This document shows positions 1 to 11,399 of a DNA stretch of 64,000 nt, piece after piece. The notes under the pieces were generated by a model, which saw nothing but the letters and a program-made list of their open reading frames with translations, made no database searches and was not told the DNA's origin. Both the position numbers and the translations under genes were made by a program. Position 1 is the first letter of the stretch. Every line of letters starts with the position of its first letter. The stretch is taken from NCBI GenBank assembly GCA_036583965.1, contig JAZBQD010000096.1, positions 39,139 to 103,138 of the forward strand. Reading direction: 5' to 3'. Source of the stretch: Prunella strophiata. Lineage: Eukaryota > Chordata > Aves > Passeriformes > Prunellidae.

Positions 1-1099
1 AGCTTAGCATGGCTCTATGCCATGCTTAGTACCATGTGACAAAAAAACAGCCAACTTCCCTTGTTCTGAGCATGGGTTGCAATGCTGATGTATCTACTTG
101 TGGAGAGGGATTTTGCCCCTGCAGGCTTACAACATCCCTGAAAGCCTCTTGCAAGGCACCACTGACCAACTTTCTTTTGTGTGCTGTGTTGCTTCCTGCT
201 TCATGTGTTGCCTCAAACACTTGCTAAAACCAGGTCATTGAACATTAAGCGCTGCAGGGTGAAGTGTGGCTCTGTGTCGTGGATCTGCTTCAAACATTTT
301 AAAGCAGGAAGAGTGTGGCCAAACGTTCTGTGTGGGAAACCCTTGGTGAACTGTGTGCAGAGCATTGCCTGGCAGGACTGTGCCTATTGCCTGGGGAGGA
401 GGAGTGTCCCAGTGACTCCTTGCAGAGCTGATCTTCTTGCCCACTACCTACATATCGAGAGTGATTTAAGCTGTGTGCTGGAGTGAACTGTAGTATCAAA
501 TGAAAAAAATGTCCCTTAGGATGGTGGTTTTAAATCCTGCTGTATTTGCAAGCTGTGTTCTTTTGTGGCCCTAGCATTACCTATCAGACATTTCCCCCAC
601 CTCTCAAAATTGAGGACAGATAAGAAATTTGGCAGTGGTTTCTGTGCATGTGAGCTGGAATTTGCAGCTCACTCACTAGTATGCTGAATTGATCTTTAAA
701 GGCTGAATGCTTTCAGATTGCATTAGTTCTTGTGACTGGCTGAGAGGAAGATAAAAGCTGAGACATCTTGACTGTTGAATCTACAGTTTCATCTTAAAAA
801 CTTGTATAAAAACCACAGTTAAACTTCTAAAAATTGGCTTGTAAGACTGTTTTGATTAGAGCAGATGATGTTCAGAGATGGTGGGACAACACGGGAGGAC
901 AAAAAGGCTCATCTGCTTTCACTGAACAAGTTCTTGCATAAAGACTGTCTCAGATCTACTAGGAAGAATTTTATCTGAGTCCCTGGTGAAGCCTGGGGTA
1001 AAGTCATGCTGAGCCCCTCTGCACGTACAAAGACAGTATTCAGCCATGTGCTGCAGATGCTGCTCTGCAAGCTTAGTTTCTTTTCTTCATTCCCCACAG
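1..1099 (+). other. UBAP1: UBAP1 intron, 3' part
   Basis: This is non-coding sequence upstream of the first recognisable UBAP1 exon. It ends in a pyrimidine-rich tract and CAG acceptor at 1097-1099. Short open frames on both strands have no recognisable domain. I see no repeat or other gene in it. Confidence 0.75.
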
Positions 1100-1201
1100 G
1101 TTTTGGATTACCTGTTTGTACATGGACAGCTTTGTGAGAAGGGCTTTGATCCACTTCTTGTTGAAGCAGCTTTGGAAATGTACCAGTGTTCACAGGAGAA
1201 G
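1100..1201 (+). CDS. UBAP1: UBAP1 penultimate coding exon (SOUBA domain, part)
   Basis: The exon is 102 bp, 34 codons, phase 0 at both ends, with acceptor AG at 1098-1099 and donor GTGAGG from 1202. The translation begins [20 protein letters not shown], which I recognise as the C-terminal SOUBA (overlapping UBA helices) region of ubiquitin-associated protein 1. UBAP1 is a subunit of an endosomal ESCRT-I complex; its SOUBA domain binds ubiquitin on cargo for multivesicular-body sorting. The reading frame is open, splice sites are canonical, and it joins in phase to the exon at 3637. Earlier exons lie outside the window. Nothing suggests a processed pseudogene, because introns are kept. If this is a W-linked gametologue it still looks intact over these exons. 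Confidence 0.9.
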
Positions 1202-3636
1202 GTGAGGACACAATGTGTGCAGGAATAGAGAGAATGTGCAGTTCCTCTGGATGATGTAATTCTGGCTTTTGTGGTAATGCCACCTTGTTTCCAAAACTGA
1301 CTGCTGAAGGGCATTCCTGTTGTGATAAAGTGACTATGTGTTAAAGCATCAGAATTATACTGTGTTCCTTTATCATTCTCACTTGAGTGCATTTTTATGG
1401 AGACAGGGTTCTTTCAAGACCCTGCTTATTCTGGTTGCAATGTTTTGAACCCAAAGTTCTCTTGTGGCGAGGTGCTTGGTACAGAAACAGTTAATTTCAG
1501 AAGCAGCAAATTATCTTTAAAAACCTGCCAGCCTCCCCTGGCTGTGATTTTTTTTAATTGTTTGGCTGTTTTACAAACACCAAAAGTACAGACGAGCAAC
1601 TAGCCAGCTCAAAAGACAGCAGGATCTTTTAAAGTTTGACTGTCTGTTGTGTGCCTAGTTATTTTATTAAATCTTTAGAGGTGCAACCCAACCCCCCAGA
1701 CGTAGAATAATAGAATGGTTTGGGTTGGAAGGGACCATAAAGATCATCTAATTCAAACCACTCCCCCTTCCCCCATAGGCAGGGACACCTGGAAGGTGCT
1801 CAAAGCCCCAACTTTTCTTGGCAACCTGTACCAGTGTCTGACCACCTTCACAGTAAAACATTTCTTCCTAATATCTAACACAAACCTACCCTCTTTCAGC
1901 TGAAAGCCATCCCCCCTTGTCCTATCACTCCATGCCCTTGTAAATAATAATTTTCCAGCTCTCTTGTAGCCCCTTTAGGTACTTGAAGGCTGCTGCAATG
2001 TCTCCCCAGAGCCTTGTCTTTTCAAGGCTGAGCAATCCCAACTCTCTCAGCCTGTCTTCATAGGAGAGATGCTCCATCCCTCTGATTATTTTCATGGCCT
2101 CCTCTGGACTCATTCCAACAGGTCCACATCTTTCTTGTGCTTGGGACCCTAGATCTGGATGCAGTACTCTCGATGGAGTCTCACCAGAGCAGAGGGGGAG
2201 AACCACCTCCCTTGACCTATGGCTCACTGCTTTTGATGCAACCCAGGATACACTTGGCTTTCTGGGGTGCAAGTGCACATTGCTGGGTTATGTCCAGCCT
2301 CTCATATACTAGAACCCCCAAGTCCTTCTCAGCAGAGCTGCTCTCAATATATTTATCCCCCAGCCTGGATTGATCCCAGTGTTTGCCCTGACCCAGGTTC
2401 AGGACCTTGCACTTGGACTTGTTGAACTTCATGTGGTTTGTACAGGCCCACCTGTCAAGGTCCCTCTGGATGGCATCCCTTCCCTCCACTGTGTTAACTG
2501 CACCACACATCTTGGTCTCATCTACTGAATGTGCGCTCAATCCCTGTCCATGCCACCAACAAAGATGTTAAACAGCACCGGTCCCAATACCAACCCCTGA
2601 AGAACACCACTCATCACTGGTCTCCACTTGGACATTGAGCCCTTGACTGCAACTCTTTGAGTGTGACCGTCAAGTCAATTCCTTATGCACTGTGCGGTGC
2701 ACCTTTTAAATCCATGTCTCTCCAGTTTAGAGACAAGGATGTCATGGGGGACAGTGTCAAATGCTTTGCACAAGTCCTGGTAGATGATGTCAGCCACTAC
2801 TGACATCATATATATGCCTTCTTGCCTTTCTTGGACTTTGTGATGAGCTTGCAAACAGAGGAACAACAGTGTGAAGATGGGAGCAATGATGTAGTTCAGT
2901 AAACGAATTTGCTACTGGCTTAACCCCAAAACTGGAAATGGCTAATCTCCTGATCGTCCATCTCAACCAATTTGATTTTGGTTTGATATTGTCATCATTT
3001 GGCATTCCTTCTCCCAAAGTGGAGCAGAGGTCCTGTAAATCGCAAAGGATTCATAAAAGTCTGATCAGTCATTCACTTCTTGTTACTTTATTTTTTTTTT
3101 TTAAATTCGGGGAGGATTTGTAGTTCATGTTGGCAGTATTGTAAACAGTGTGTCCAATAGGATTTGTGCTAATCCCACAAGTTTGTCCTAGATCTGAAGA
3201 GCCATTTGATATCAAGGGCTACTGTGCTGTTCCCAAAGTCAATGTAACTTTAAAAAAATTTAGATGCAACAGTAGTTGGTAGATGTGGGGGAGCAGGGTG
3301 ACATTAATCAGAGTCTGTTAAGCCAGGCTGATAAATTTCCTACTCGGAGAGACACCCCCGCAGACCGAACTTTGGTGCCCTTTGATTAAAAGGATTTTAG
3401 AAATGCAGGCCTGAAAACCCAGGGGATTGAAGGTGAGGTCCTTGGGCTACTGCACCCAGAGCTCTGCCAACTGTGGTGTGAGCAGACTTTCTCCAACCAT
3501 TGGAATGGGCTGTACTTGGGGTGCAGAAATCCACCCTATGGGGTGCCCAGTCACTGAAGACTGGCTGTGTGCTAAACCTCCACTGAGCACTGATCCTCTT
3601 TTCTCTTGCAAATAATGGACTGTCTGTGTCTTTCAG
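1202..3636 (+). other. UBAP1: UBAP1 last intron
   Basis: This intron separates the two UBAP1 exons. It starts with GTGAGG and ends with a TTTCAG acceptor at 3631-3636 preceded by a T-rich tract. About half of it is a reverse-strand CR1 LINE (1706-2840). The remainder (1202-1705 and 2841-3636) shows no recognisable gene or repeat. Confidence 0.85.
1706..2840 (-). mobile_element. CR1 LINE fragment, 3' end of ORF2 plus 3' UTR
   Basis: On the minus strand, translated segments match the C-terminal part of CR1 reverse transcriptase, including [19 protein letters not shown] near 2700-2760 and a [17 protein letters not shown] stretch near 2300-2360, followed by a region with RLRELGLLSLEKTRLWGD near 2030. 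The sequence at 1706-1750 is the typical CR1 3' tail. Stops and frameshifts break the ORF, so it is a dead 5'-truncated copy. It lies antisense in the last UBAP1 intron. The right boundary is approximate. Confidence 0.85.
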
Positions 3637-3777
3637 ATGACAGAGCTTCTCCAACTAATGAGTCAATTTAAAGAAATGGGCTTTGAACTAAAAGACATTA
3701 AGGAGGTCTTATTACTGCATAACAATGACCAACAGAAGGCTTTGGAAGACTTGATGGCCCGTGCAGGAGCCAGCTGA
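3637..3777 (+). CDS. UBAP1: UBAP1 terminal coding exon (last UBA helices and stop)
   Basis: The coding part is 141 bp: 46 codons plus TGA at 3775-3777. It follows a CAG acceptor and continues in phase from the exon ending at 1201. The translation begins [20 protein letters not shown] and ends [12 protein letters not shown], the conserved C-terminus of UBAP1. The MGF loop typical of UBA folds is visible. Together the two exons give the last 80 residues of the protein, part of the ubiquitin-binding SOUBA module of ESCRT-I. The internal ATG at the exon start is not an initiator, since the exon is spliced in phase. Confidence 0.92.
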   Translation: MTELLQLMSQFKEMGFELKDIKEVLLLHNNDQQKALEDLMARAGAS

Positions 3778-5695
3778 AAACACAGTCCTGGATTCTCATC
3801 ATGCAACAGAGCAAGACCAGGGTGACCTAATCTCAGCAAGGAGTTTGGCTTTTTGCATATAAGGAAGAATGTCTGAGCAAGCCTGCCCATGAGCATCACT
3901 CCAGCATTTCTCTTTCCACTGAGAGCCAACTTTCTTTCTTAAATTAATTTTTTAAAGTGTCTTTTCCTAAGTTTCCTTTTTTCCACCTTGGCCACAGAGA
4001 GTTTAGACTGTCCAGTCTCTACTGGAATTGTACATAGGTAGAGATGGGGTGGTTTCTCCCACTCACCTTTGCACTGGAGTTGAACAGAACACCTAGTTCT
4101 GAAATTAGGATGCTTTGGTTCTTTGAAGCTGCTTTCATGGCATCTGCTTGTACTGAATTACTTGATTGTGTCATAGTCCAGATTAACTGGTTAAATTTGA
4201 CCTTTAGTGCAATGGAGTTGTATTTTTTGGGGGGAAAATTAGTCTGCAACTTAGTAAAACACTGTTTCAAAAACTGTTGCTATGCATAAAGAGAGAGCCC
4301 ATTCTTCTTGGGTTTTTTTACCCATGCATTCAACACTTCTGCCAGACATGAGCGTTCAATGCTGAGTGATCTGTAAATTCCCTTGAAACGGGTAAGTTGT
4401 GAATTCTATCTGGACCTGCAACTTATGTTGGTTTTTGAACCTGAAGGCAGAGAGCTGGAGCTTAGTATTCTTAACCCCTCAGGTTTGTAGGATATTAAAG
4501 GCAATGCTCTGCTAGGAAATCGGTTCTCTTTTTATTTAAAATAATACTCAGTGTGATGCAGGAGGTTCCTTTCAAGCACTTTCTTTAAAAGATATATACT
4601 CACTGCATTAGTTCCATTTCTCACACTGCTATAGAATTGCATAATAGCATCTAGTACTAGAAATCAGCTTTTGGGTTGGTTTTGATAGTTAAAGTTCTAA
4701 GTACTTAAAATATAAACAGTCTTGAGGAATCTTTAAAGTAATTCACTAAATATTTTGATTCTGCTGAAGAAAAACTAACAAAATTCTCAATATATCTCCC
4801 AGTGTCATGGTTTCCATCTCTCATGCTCTTTGGCTTCAACAAATGAACAACTTGCTGGATCCTGCCTGCTCCTGTAGGCAGACATGCACACTGTGTGTTG
4901 GGTAGAACAACCAGAGGTCTCCAGGCAGACAGCTGCAGTGGTGCAAAAACCATGCCTAGGGATCCAAACTAGTGTTATGGCATGGAGCTGGGAGCATTGA
5001 GAACTTAGGCAGGGAAAAAGGACTTAAACTTCCTCAGTTTAAGTTTTTCAGTAGGAGGTTTTAGCTCATCAGGATCCTGAAAGAGATGACATTTGTCTCT
5101 ATTATGTTGTTAACTTTATATGACCAAAACATGTAATTTGGGTCCAGTGTTAACTCCTGGAGTTGTCTGTGAGGTTGTCAACTACATTAATTACCTTTCC
5201 TTAAAACAAAATGATGCTGAGAAAATATGTACCTGGTAAGTATCTAGGAGGTGTGGAGATGAATGATGAATAGGACCAGGACCGATTGCCTTGCATGTAT
5301 CCCATAGTATTGAGCTTCACCAGCTTCTATTAGTGGAACTGAAATTAAAACCTATCTAAGAAGGACATTCAGCACCTGGTGGATCAGCAGCTGCTGCCTC
5401 TGTGGCTGCAGGTAAAGCAGTTGTCCAGCTTTCCTTCCCAGGTGAGAAATGTGACAGTTTGAAATAAAGAAATGGGGTTCCTGATTAATCAGAAAAGCTG
5501 GAAAACAAAACTTGAACTGCTTTACTGTCACTGCTGAGAGCATTCAGTTGTGTTGCTTGTTTCAATTTTCTCACAATTAATATCCAAACAAATCTGTCTG
5601 GTATGAGACAATCCTGAAAGGGCAAGAAGTCTTGCCAGCAAAGAAACAACTATTTAGACCAAACTTCTGAATAAAATCTCTTCAGTTGTGTTAAT
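3778..5695 (+). other. UBAP1: UBAP1 3' UTR (extent inferred)
   Basis: This is non-coding, AT-rich sequence after the UBAP1 stop. Candidate poly(A) signals AATAAA lie at 5463-5468 and 5670-5675. The second is followed about 20 nt later by a TGTG/T-rich stretch (5690-5712), so it is the better cleavage site. No repeat is seen inside. The extent is inferred from signals only; transcript reads would settle it. Confidence 0.6.
5670..5675 (+). terminator. UBAP1: Candidate UBAP1 polyadenylation signal
   Basis: This is an AATAAA hexamer with a GT-rich element about 20-35 nt downstream, the last good signal before LTR sequence begins at 5892. Confidence 0.55.
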
Positions 5696-5891
5696 GTGTG
5701 TTGTTTTTCTGGTCTCCCCACTACAGTAACCACTCTGCTTATGGAGACTGTTGTAGAGGTGAGAGCAGAGAGGTGAAGATGGAAACTGATACCTGTAAAG
5801 CTGGCGGTCTCCTTCCAAAAAGATGTAGCCCTCTGTGTCTTCCCTGGTGACACTGTTCTTGCTTTGTCAGTGAGGTTTCTGGATTTACATC

Positions 5892-6900
5892 TGTACTAGG
5901 TTTGCATGGCCAGGTTTTGGTAGAAGAGGGGCTACGGGCATGGCTTCTGTGAGAAGATGCCAGAATCTTACCTCATGTCCCATAGAGCCAATGCCAGGTG
6001 GTTCCAAGATGTGTTCATTGCTGTCCAAATCTGAGTCAATTTGGAATGGTGATAACTTTTGTGATAACATATCTGGAAAGGGGAGAAAACTGGAACAGCA
6101 GCCAAAAAAGAGTTGAGAATATTTGTGTAAACTCTGCAGACACCAAGGTCAGTAAAGAAGGAGGGGGAAGAGGTCCACTAGGGACTGGAGCAGAGATCCT
6201 GCTGCAGCCTGTGGTGAAGACCATGGTGAAGCAGGTTGTTCCCCTGCAGCCACAGTGAAGGAGATATCCACCCTGCAGCCTGTGGAAGACCCCATGCCAG
6301 AGCAGGTGCCCCAAGGAGGCTGGGACCCTGTGGGAAACCCAGGCTGGAGCTGGCTCCTGGCAGGACCTGTGGCCCTATGGAGAGGAGCTCACACTGGAGC
6401 AGGTTTTCTGGCAGGATTTTGATCCTATGGGGGACCCAGACTGGAGCAGCCTGTTCCTGAAGGACTACACCTCGTGGAAAGGACCCATGCTGGAGAAGTT
6501 TGTGGAGGACTGTCCCATGAGTGAGATCCCATGCTGGAGCAGGAGAAGAGCGAGGAGAAAGGAGCAGCAGAGATGATGCGATGAACCCCCATCCTCCCTG
6601 AGCTGATTGGAGGAGAGGAGGTAAAAAAAATTGAGAGTGAAGTTGAGCCTGAGAAGAGGGATCAGGTGTTTTAAGGGTTGTTTTTTTATTTCTCACTAGT
6701 CTACTCTGATTTAATTGGCAGTAAATTAAATAATCTCTTCAAGTCAAGAATGTTTTGCCTGTGACAGTAATTGCTGAGTGATCTCACAGTCCTTATTTAT
6801 TACCTTGAGACTTTTGTTGTATTTTCTCCTGCCCTGTTCCATTGAAGAGGGGTAATGATTGAGCAGCTTGGGGGTGATTAACCTGGTGGCTTAGGGGAGA
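5892..6900 (+). mobile_element. Long ERVL-type LTR (LTR-K), approximate ends
   Basis: The sequence starts TGTACTAGGTTTGCATGG, a common avian LTR opening, and includes a 'gtgataacatat' block near 6059. Its middle section, rich in 'ctgtggtgaagacc'-like phrases near 6210, resembles the part of LTR-L at 16100-16160. I could not find a convincing right end or TSD, so the 3' boundary is approximate. The frames open through this GC-rich part have no domain. Confidence 0.6.
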
Positions 6901-7214
6901 GGCAGTTCTGAAGAAACATGTAACAAATGACACAATGTAATGAGACTTAAATGTTGTTTTGGGCACTATGCATCGTTAGTTACTTGGGTACTATTGTTCT
7001 CTCCTGTCAAGTTATGAACAAAATTCAGCCTGGATGTGGGGAGGTCCTGCTGATAACTGGTGTGAGGCTGGACTCTGCCCTGCTGCTAGCTCATCGGATC
7101 ACAGAATCACAGATGATGACTGCATCCCCAGTGACACTTGAGGCTTTAGGGCTTTTCCTTAGGTTCTTGGATCAGATTGATTTATGTACCTGGCACTACT
7201 TATGTTTTTCAGTT

Positions 7215-7448
7215 TGCCTTGGTTTGAAAAGACAGGTGTCTGCTAAGGAAGGCAGGAGCCTCCCCTGAAATGGAAAATGTAAACCCCCTCCCTCCAAATT
7301 ATTATAATTTCGAAATTAAGGGGCTCTTAGGCAAACATATGGGAGTAGGAATAACAGTTCTTTATTAGGGAAGAAAATTAAAATAAAATAAAAATGCAGT
7401 AATACAAAACAACACTGACAGAGTCAGAATATGACCTGACACTCTGTT
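7215..7448 (-). mobile_element. LTR-G fragment (ERVL), 3' part
   Basis: The sequence is the reverse complement of about 36070-36282, the R/U5 end of the ERVL LTR in this window, including its 'ctgacagagtcagaata' and 'ggtttgaaaagacacg'-like stretches. Only the 3' part of the LTR is present. It abuts a CR1 fragment at about 7449. Confidence 0.75.
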
Positions 7449-7553
7449 GGTCAACCTGTGCCAGTATCTCATCATCCTCACAGTAAACAATTTCTTTCTA
7501 ACATCTAATCTAAACCTACTCTTTCAGTTTGAAGCCATTCCCCATTGTCCTGT
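7449..7553 (-). mobile_element. CR1 3' fragment, left piece of an interrupted copy
   Basis: This is CR1 3' sequence in reverse orientation, similar to 1800-1920. It breaks off at the TSD of LTR-H and resumes at 10134, so the piece at 10138-10505 is the continuation of the same element. Confidence 0.8.
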
Positions 7554-8984
7554 TGTTGCCTATAATCAAAAGAGAAAAAAGCTTTGCAACAGTGTTAGAA
7601 TAGTAAAGTAAAAAGCAAACCTTTATTTGGAAGATTCCAGGTATTCTGGTGGTGATGGGCACACCTGGCACCAGATTTCTACAATTTTATAAGGTTAATT
7701 AATTAGTATATCTAACAGGTACATGCAGTAGGAGATTCAGTTGCTCCAGTAACCCACCCCTGGGTCAACCCCTTGGAGTTGGTCCAAGGGCTTCTTTGCC
7801 CCACTTCCTGTTATGTCTTATTGTAGGTCCCTGTCATAGTTTTACATGAGAAACTTTTAAAGAAGTGATACAAAACTTCCAGCCACTGGAAGGCTGAACA
7901 AGCCTCTGTGAAAAAACACACGTTAAAAGACTAAAGAAACCTGTGAACTTTCTCTTTTACTTCCGGCCGGGAGCGAGGTAACACAGCTGGGCGACTCCTG
8001 CCACGGGGCCGGGCCGGCCAGCCCTACCAGGCTAGGCCCCCTTCCCCCCGGACCACCTGCCGCGCCCCGCCCCCCCCCCCCCCCCCATCCCCCTTCCATC
8101 GCCTGCTGGGCAGGGAAAGGAGGGCGCTCCGGGGCCGAATAGAGCCGGCCTTACTAACATCTAGCTGCTTACTACCACCCCCCCCCCCCCCCCCCCCCGC
8201 AGCCTGGGGCCCAGCCGAACCCGCCGGGCCCTGGGAGCAGCCCCGGGTCGACACCAGGATTTTTACCCCCGTGGAATTTGCCCACAACCATTGGGCAGGG
8301 GGAAAGTAAAACCACACCACACTACCCACTACCCCCCCCCCCCCCCCCCACCCCATCCCCTGGCGTGCTACTACTACTAAGTTCTAACCTAACTAATTCG
8401 ATCGATCAATCGGAACTGCTTCCCCAACCACAATTCCTGCTGTCTATAGCACCCAGCCCGACCGGGGTCAAGTTGACCATTTACAGGCTCCAAGCGGGAT
8501 GTTTACCCTTTCAGTACTTCAATCCTCCCTCGAGTGAGAGAAAGAAACAAGATACAAACATATTAAAAAAAAAAAAAAAAACCAAAAAAAAACCAAAAAA
8601 ACCCCATGAAAACATCATAATCAGTGAAGAAGAAGTTAAGTCCCAGAAGATAGGACGGATAAAGAGATGCCTTGATTTTGGAGCTGAAATCCTCTTATAA
8701 ACTATGGAGAGAGGTCTCTTTTCCCCTATAACACATGAAACTATAAGGAGATGAACAGTTCAAATTGATATCGAGCAAAGACCTCCATGTTAAAGTAAAC
8801 AGATGTTAAAGTAGCTGTGATCCCATGAAAAGTTTAAACAGAGAAAAAGAGAGAAGAATAGTCCTGTACCCCCAGGAGAAAATCTCTGTTCCCAGAGATA
8901 AAGATGATTTTAGAGATAGATAATAAGAACTTTTACCTTTAAACAACTCATCTTTAAAACAATACCTCGTAAGCTAACATGACC

Positions 8985-9426
8985 TGTGGCCGCAGCTCTC
9001 TCCACAGAGAGCAGCAGGCACAACTTTCACAGGCATTGTGCTAGGAAAAGCTGTGAGAAGATCAGAGAAAAGCATGATAAATAATTCTTATCTTCACTTG
9101 CTGCACCTGTTGTTGTGAACGTGTGGAATGTGTTATGGAGATTTGTCTACCAAAGGGTGATTTCTTGATTGGCCACTGGTGATAGTGTTTTGGATTCAAT
9201 TGACCAATCTGGTCTGTCTGTATCAGACTGTCTGTAAGGGCAATGAGTATAATATATAATATAATATAATATAATATAATATAATATAATATAATATAAT
9301 ATAATATAATATAATATAATATAATATAATATAATATAATATAATATAATATAATATTTCATCAGCCTTCTGGAATCATGGAATCAATGCTAATTATTAC
9401 CCAGCTGGTAGGGACCTCCTACGATA
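8985..9426 (+). mobile_element. Solo LTR-P1, nested in LTR-T2
   Basis: It is flanked by the 6-bp duplication ATGACC (8979-8984 and 9427-9432) and starts TGTGGCC. The end reads GATA where CA is expected, probably mutated. A second copy at 59029-59430 matches it in order. The 6-bp TSD suggests an ERVK-type integrase. It contains the (ATAAT)n tract. Confidence 0.75.
9248..9356. repeat. (ATAAT)n pentanucleotide microsatellite
   Basis: About 20 tandem copies of a 5-bp AT-only unit lie at the expected poly(A)-signal area of LTR-P1. The other LTR-P copy has only a short 'agtataatata' at this position. Confidence 0.95.
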
Positions 9427-10137
9427 ATGACCCATCACCAAACTGTAAGAAGGCTTGTAGAAAATAAAAAGGACTTCATGGTGGCAGGGTTCCCCAGGCG
9501 GCTGTTATCAGTGAAGAAATTAAAAACCAGGAAAAAACTGGTTTTTTTTCCTCTTGTAAAAAAATCTCCATAACATTTACAAGAGAAACTCCTCTCCCTA
9601 AATAAACTAAAGAAAAACTATTTTAGAGGTAGTAAACTAACTAGAAATTTTAGGTTTTGTTTCTTTACATTATCAATGCAAAAGAAAAAGTTGTGGGGAG
9701 AGGAAAAGTGTTCTGAAAGGTTTGTTTTAATTCTTACTACTTTCTTTTACTTTTAATTACTATTAATAAAATTTTCTTTTTACTCTTTTAAGGTTTTAAA
9801 CCTACTTTACCTTTCTCCTAATCCTATCTCACAAGAAGAAGTGAATATATTAGTAATTAACTAACACCAAACCCACCACACTCTTTAATACATTAACCAA
9901 GAAATCTCAAAATTAATAAAATCTCAAATTAACAAACCAAAACCACTACAGTCCCCTACTTGGAATAAGACTAAATGATATTTCAGGAATTTATTACAAG
10001 GTTAGCTTATTGTTCTAAAATCTAGGGGAAAAGGGTGGGAAAAGGGTAGGAAAAGTACTGGAGCTACAGCCATGTGTTAGCAATCTAAAAAGCTACAAAT
10101 ATATGAAAAAAAATATAAAAAGCTTAGGCATCACTGT

Positions 10138-10505
10138 CACTACAGTTCCTGATGAAGAGTTCCTCTCTAGCTTCCTTGTAGGCCCCCTTCAGATACTAGA
10201 AGGTTGCTATGAGGTCTTCACACAAGCGTCTCTTCTCCAGTCTGAACAACGCCAACTTTCTCAGCCTGTCTTCATAGGGAAGGTGGTCCAGTCCCCTTAT
10301 CAATTTCATGGCCTTCTTCTGGACTTGCTCCAACAGTTCCATGTCCTTCTTATGTTGGGAGCACCAGGACTGTATGCAGTATTCTAGGTGGGGTCTCACA
10401 AGAACAGAGTGGAGGGAGAGAATCTGCTCCCTGGACCTGCTGGCCACACTGCTTTTTGATACAGTCCAGGATAGGGATGGGTTTCCTCCCCTGACACAGC
10501 TTCAT
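10138..10505 (-). mobile_element. CR1 3' fragment, right piece of interrupted copy
   Basis: The minus-strand translation contains LEYCIQSWCSQHKKDMELLE and RLRKLALFRLEKRRLCEDLI, typical of CR1 ORF2 C-terminus. It continues the CR1 broken at 7553 by LTR-H. Confidence 0.85.
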
Positions 10506-10626
10506 GTTGTTATCTTATGGTAAGAGGAGAAATTGCTAAATGCTACTTTGGTTTAATTTTCTAGTACCCGCTGCTGGTTAATAAAAAGGAGTAGCATTTG
10601 GTTTCACAGTGAATGGCATATGTATC

Positions 10627-11274
10627 TGTCCTGGTTTAGGGCAAATTTGGGAGGAAACCTCTGAATGGGGTCCCTCTAGAAAGCAGATTCAAGTGGCCCC
10701 TCCCCCTACTGGTTCGGGAAAAGATTTCCTTGGAGAAAAGTGGAAAAAACCTGTTTATTTAACAAGCAAAGTATTCACAAGCATAAAAAATGAATAATAT
10801 TAAGCAATAAAACCTCTTGCTGTTCTGAAGAGATGGCAAATTCAGGAAGTCCTTTTTGTGGGATGTAGCTCAGCTCTCTCAGTCTCTTATCAGTCCCTCC
10901 TGCGCTCGAAAATGCTGTGTCCCCGGCACCTGTGGGCCACAGGTGTGAGCTCCTGGTGTTTTTCTGGGTTTTCAGTCCAGAGCAGGGCCGATCAGTTCCA
11001 AGAAAAAGAAAAGCCACAGTCTGGGGAACTTTTCTGCCTCCACTAGCTAAAAAAACTAACTAGAAGCAAAGGAGAGCTCTCTCCCACTGTCCGTGCTGAA
11101 GACAACACAGTCTGGGAGCAGGAATGCAGGGGAGCAAGTGCAGTTTCTGAAAACAAACTGTACGCTTCTTTTCCCCCTCTTCGCTCTTGGAACCAGTCTT
11201 AAAGGTGCAGAACTTAATATCCAGCATAAACAGAACAGACGATTGGGGATACAATCATCATAAAGTCACCCTGG
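10627..11274 (-). mobile_element. LTR-D1 (solo LTR)
   Basis: This is the reverse complement of the LTR at 16820-17506; both end with a 'gccctaaaccagg' motif and begin near 'agggtgac'. A poly(A)-signal-like block and 'cagcataaacagaaca' are shared. No clear TSD was found here, so the right end is approximate. Confidence 0.65.
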
Positions 11275-11399
11275 CTAATTAAAATGAAAATAAGACTAAA
11301 GGAATTTAATGTTGTTATTAGTATTGAACAAAATATTTCTAAGCTTTTGTATGAAGTGAATTCCAAAGAGAGTTGTGACTGAATTTCAACCATCTCCTA

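Larger units (their letters stand above)
7832..9950 (+). mobile_element. Solo LTR-T2 (ERVL-type), nested in LTR-H
   Basis: It begins TGTCATAG, ends CACTACA, and is flanked by GTCCC at 7827-7831 and 9951-9955. The first about 1.3 kb is the reverse complement of the LTR at 19442-20662, and the tail resembles the 3' part of the LTR at 15339-19214. It has a very GC-rich 5' section with three C-tracts (8070-8086, 8178-8198, 8332-8349). LTR-P1 is nested in it. Long frames on both strands here are composition artefacts. Confidence 0.75.
7554..10133 (-). mobile_element. Solo LTR-H inserted in CR1, carrying a nested LTR
   Basis: The element starts TGTTGCC and ends GCATCA, and is flanked by the 4-bp direct repeat CTGT (7550-7553 and 10134-10137). 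CR1 sequence continues correctly across it. Minus orientation is inferred from an AATAAA signal on that strand near 7620. Without the nested LTR-T2 it is about 456 bp, the size of a gammaretrovirus-like LTR, which fits the 4-bp TSD. Confidence 0.75.

Noticed and set aside
1046..1228. ATG-initiated 60-codon frame over the UBAP1 exon
   Set aside because: Its upstream part is intronic and its end runs past the donor; the spliced exon 1100-1201 explains the conserved part.
9868..9880. LTR-T2 ending at 9880 (CCACCACA) or at about 9580
   Set aside because: Neither is followed by the GTCCC found before the LTR; 9950 is.
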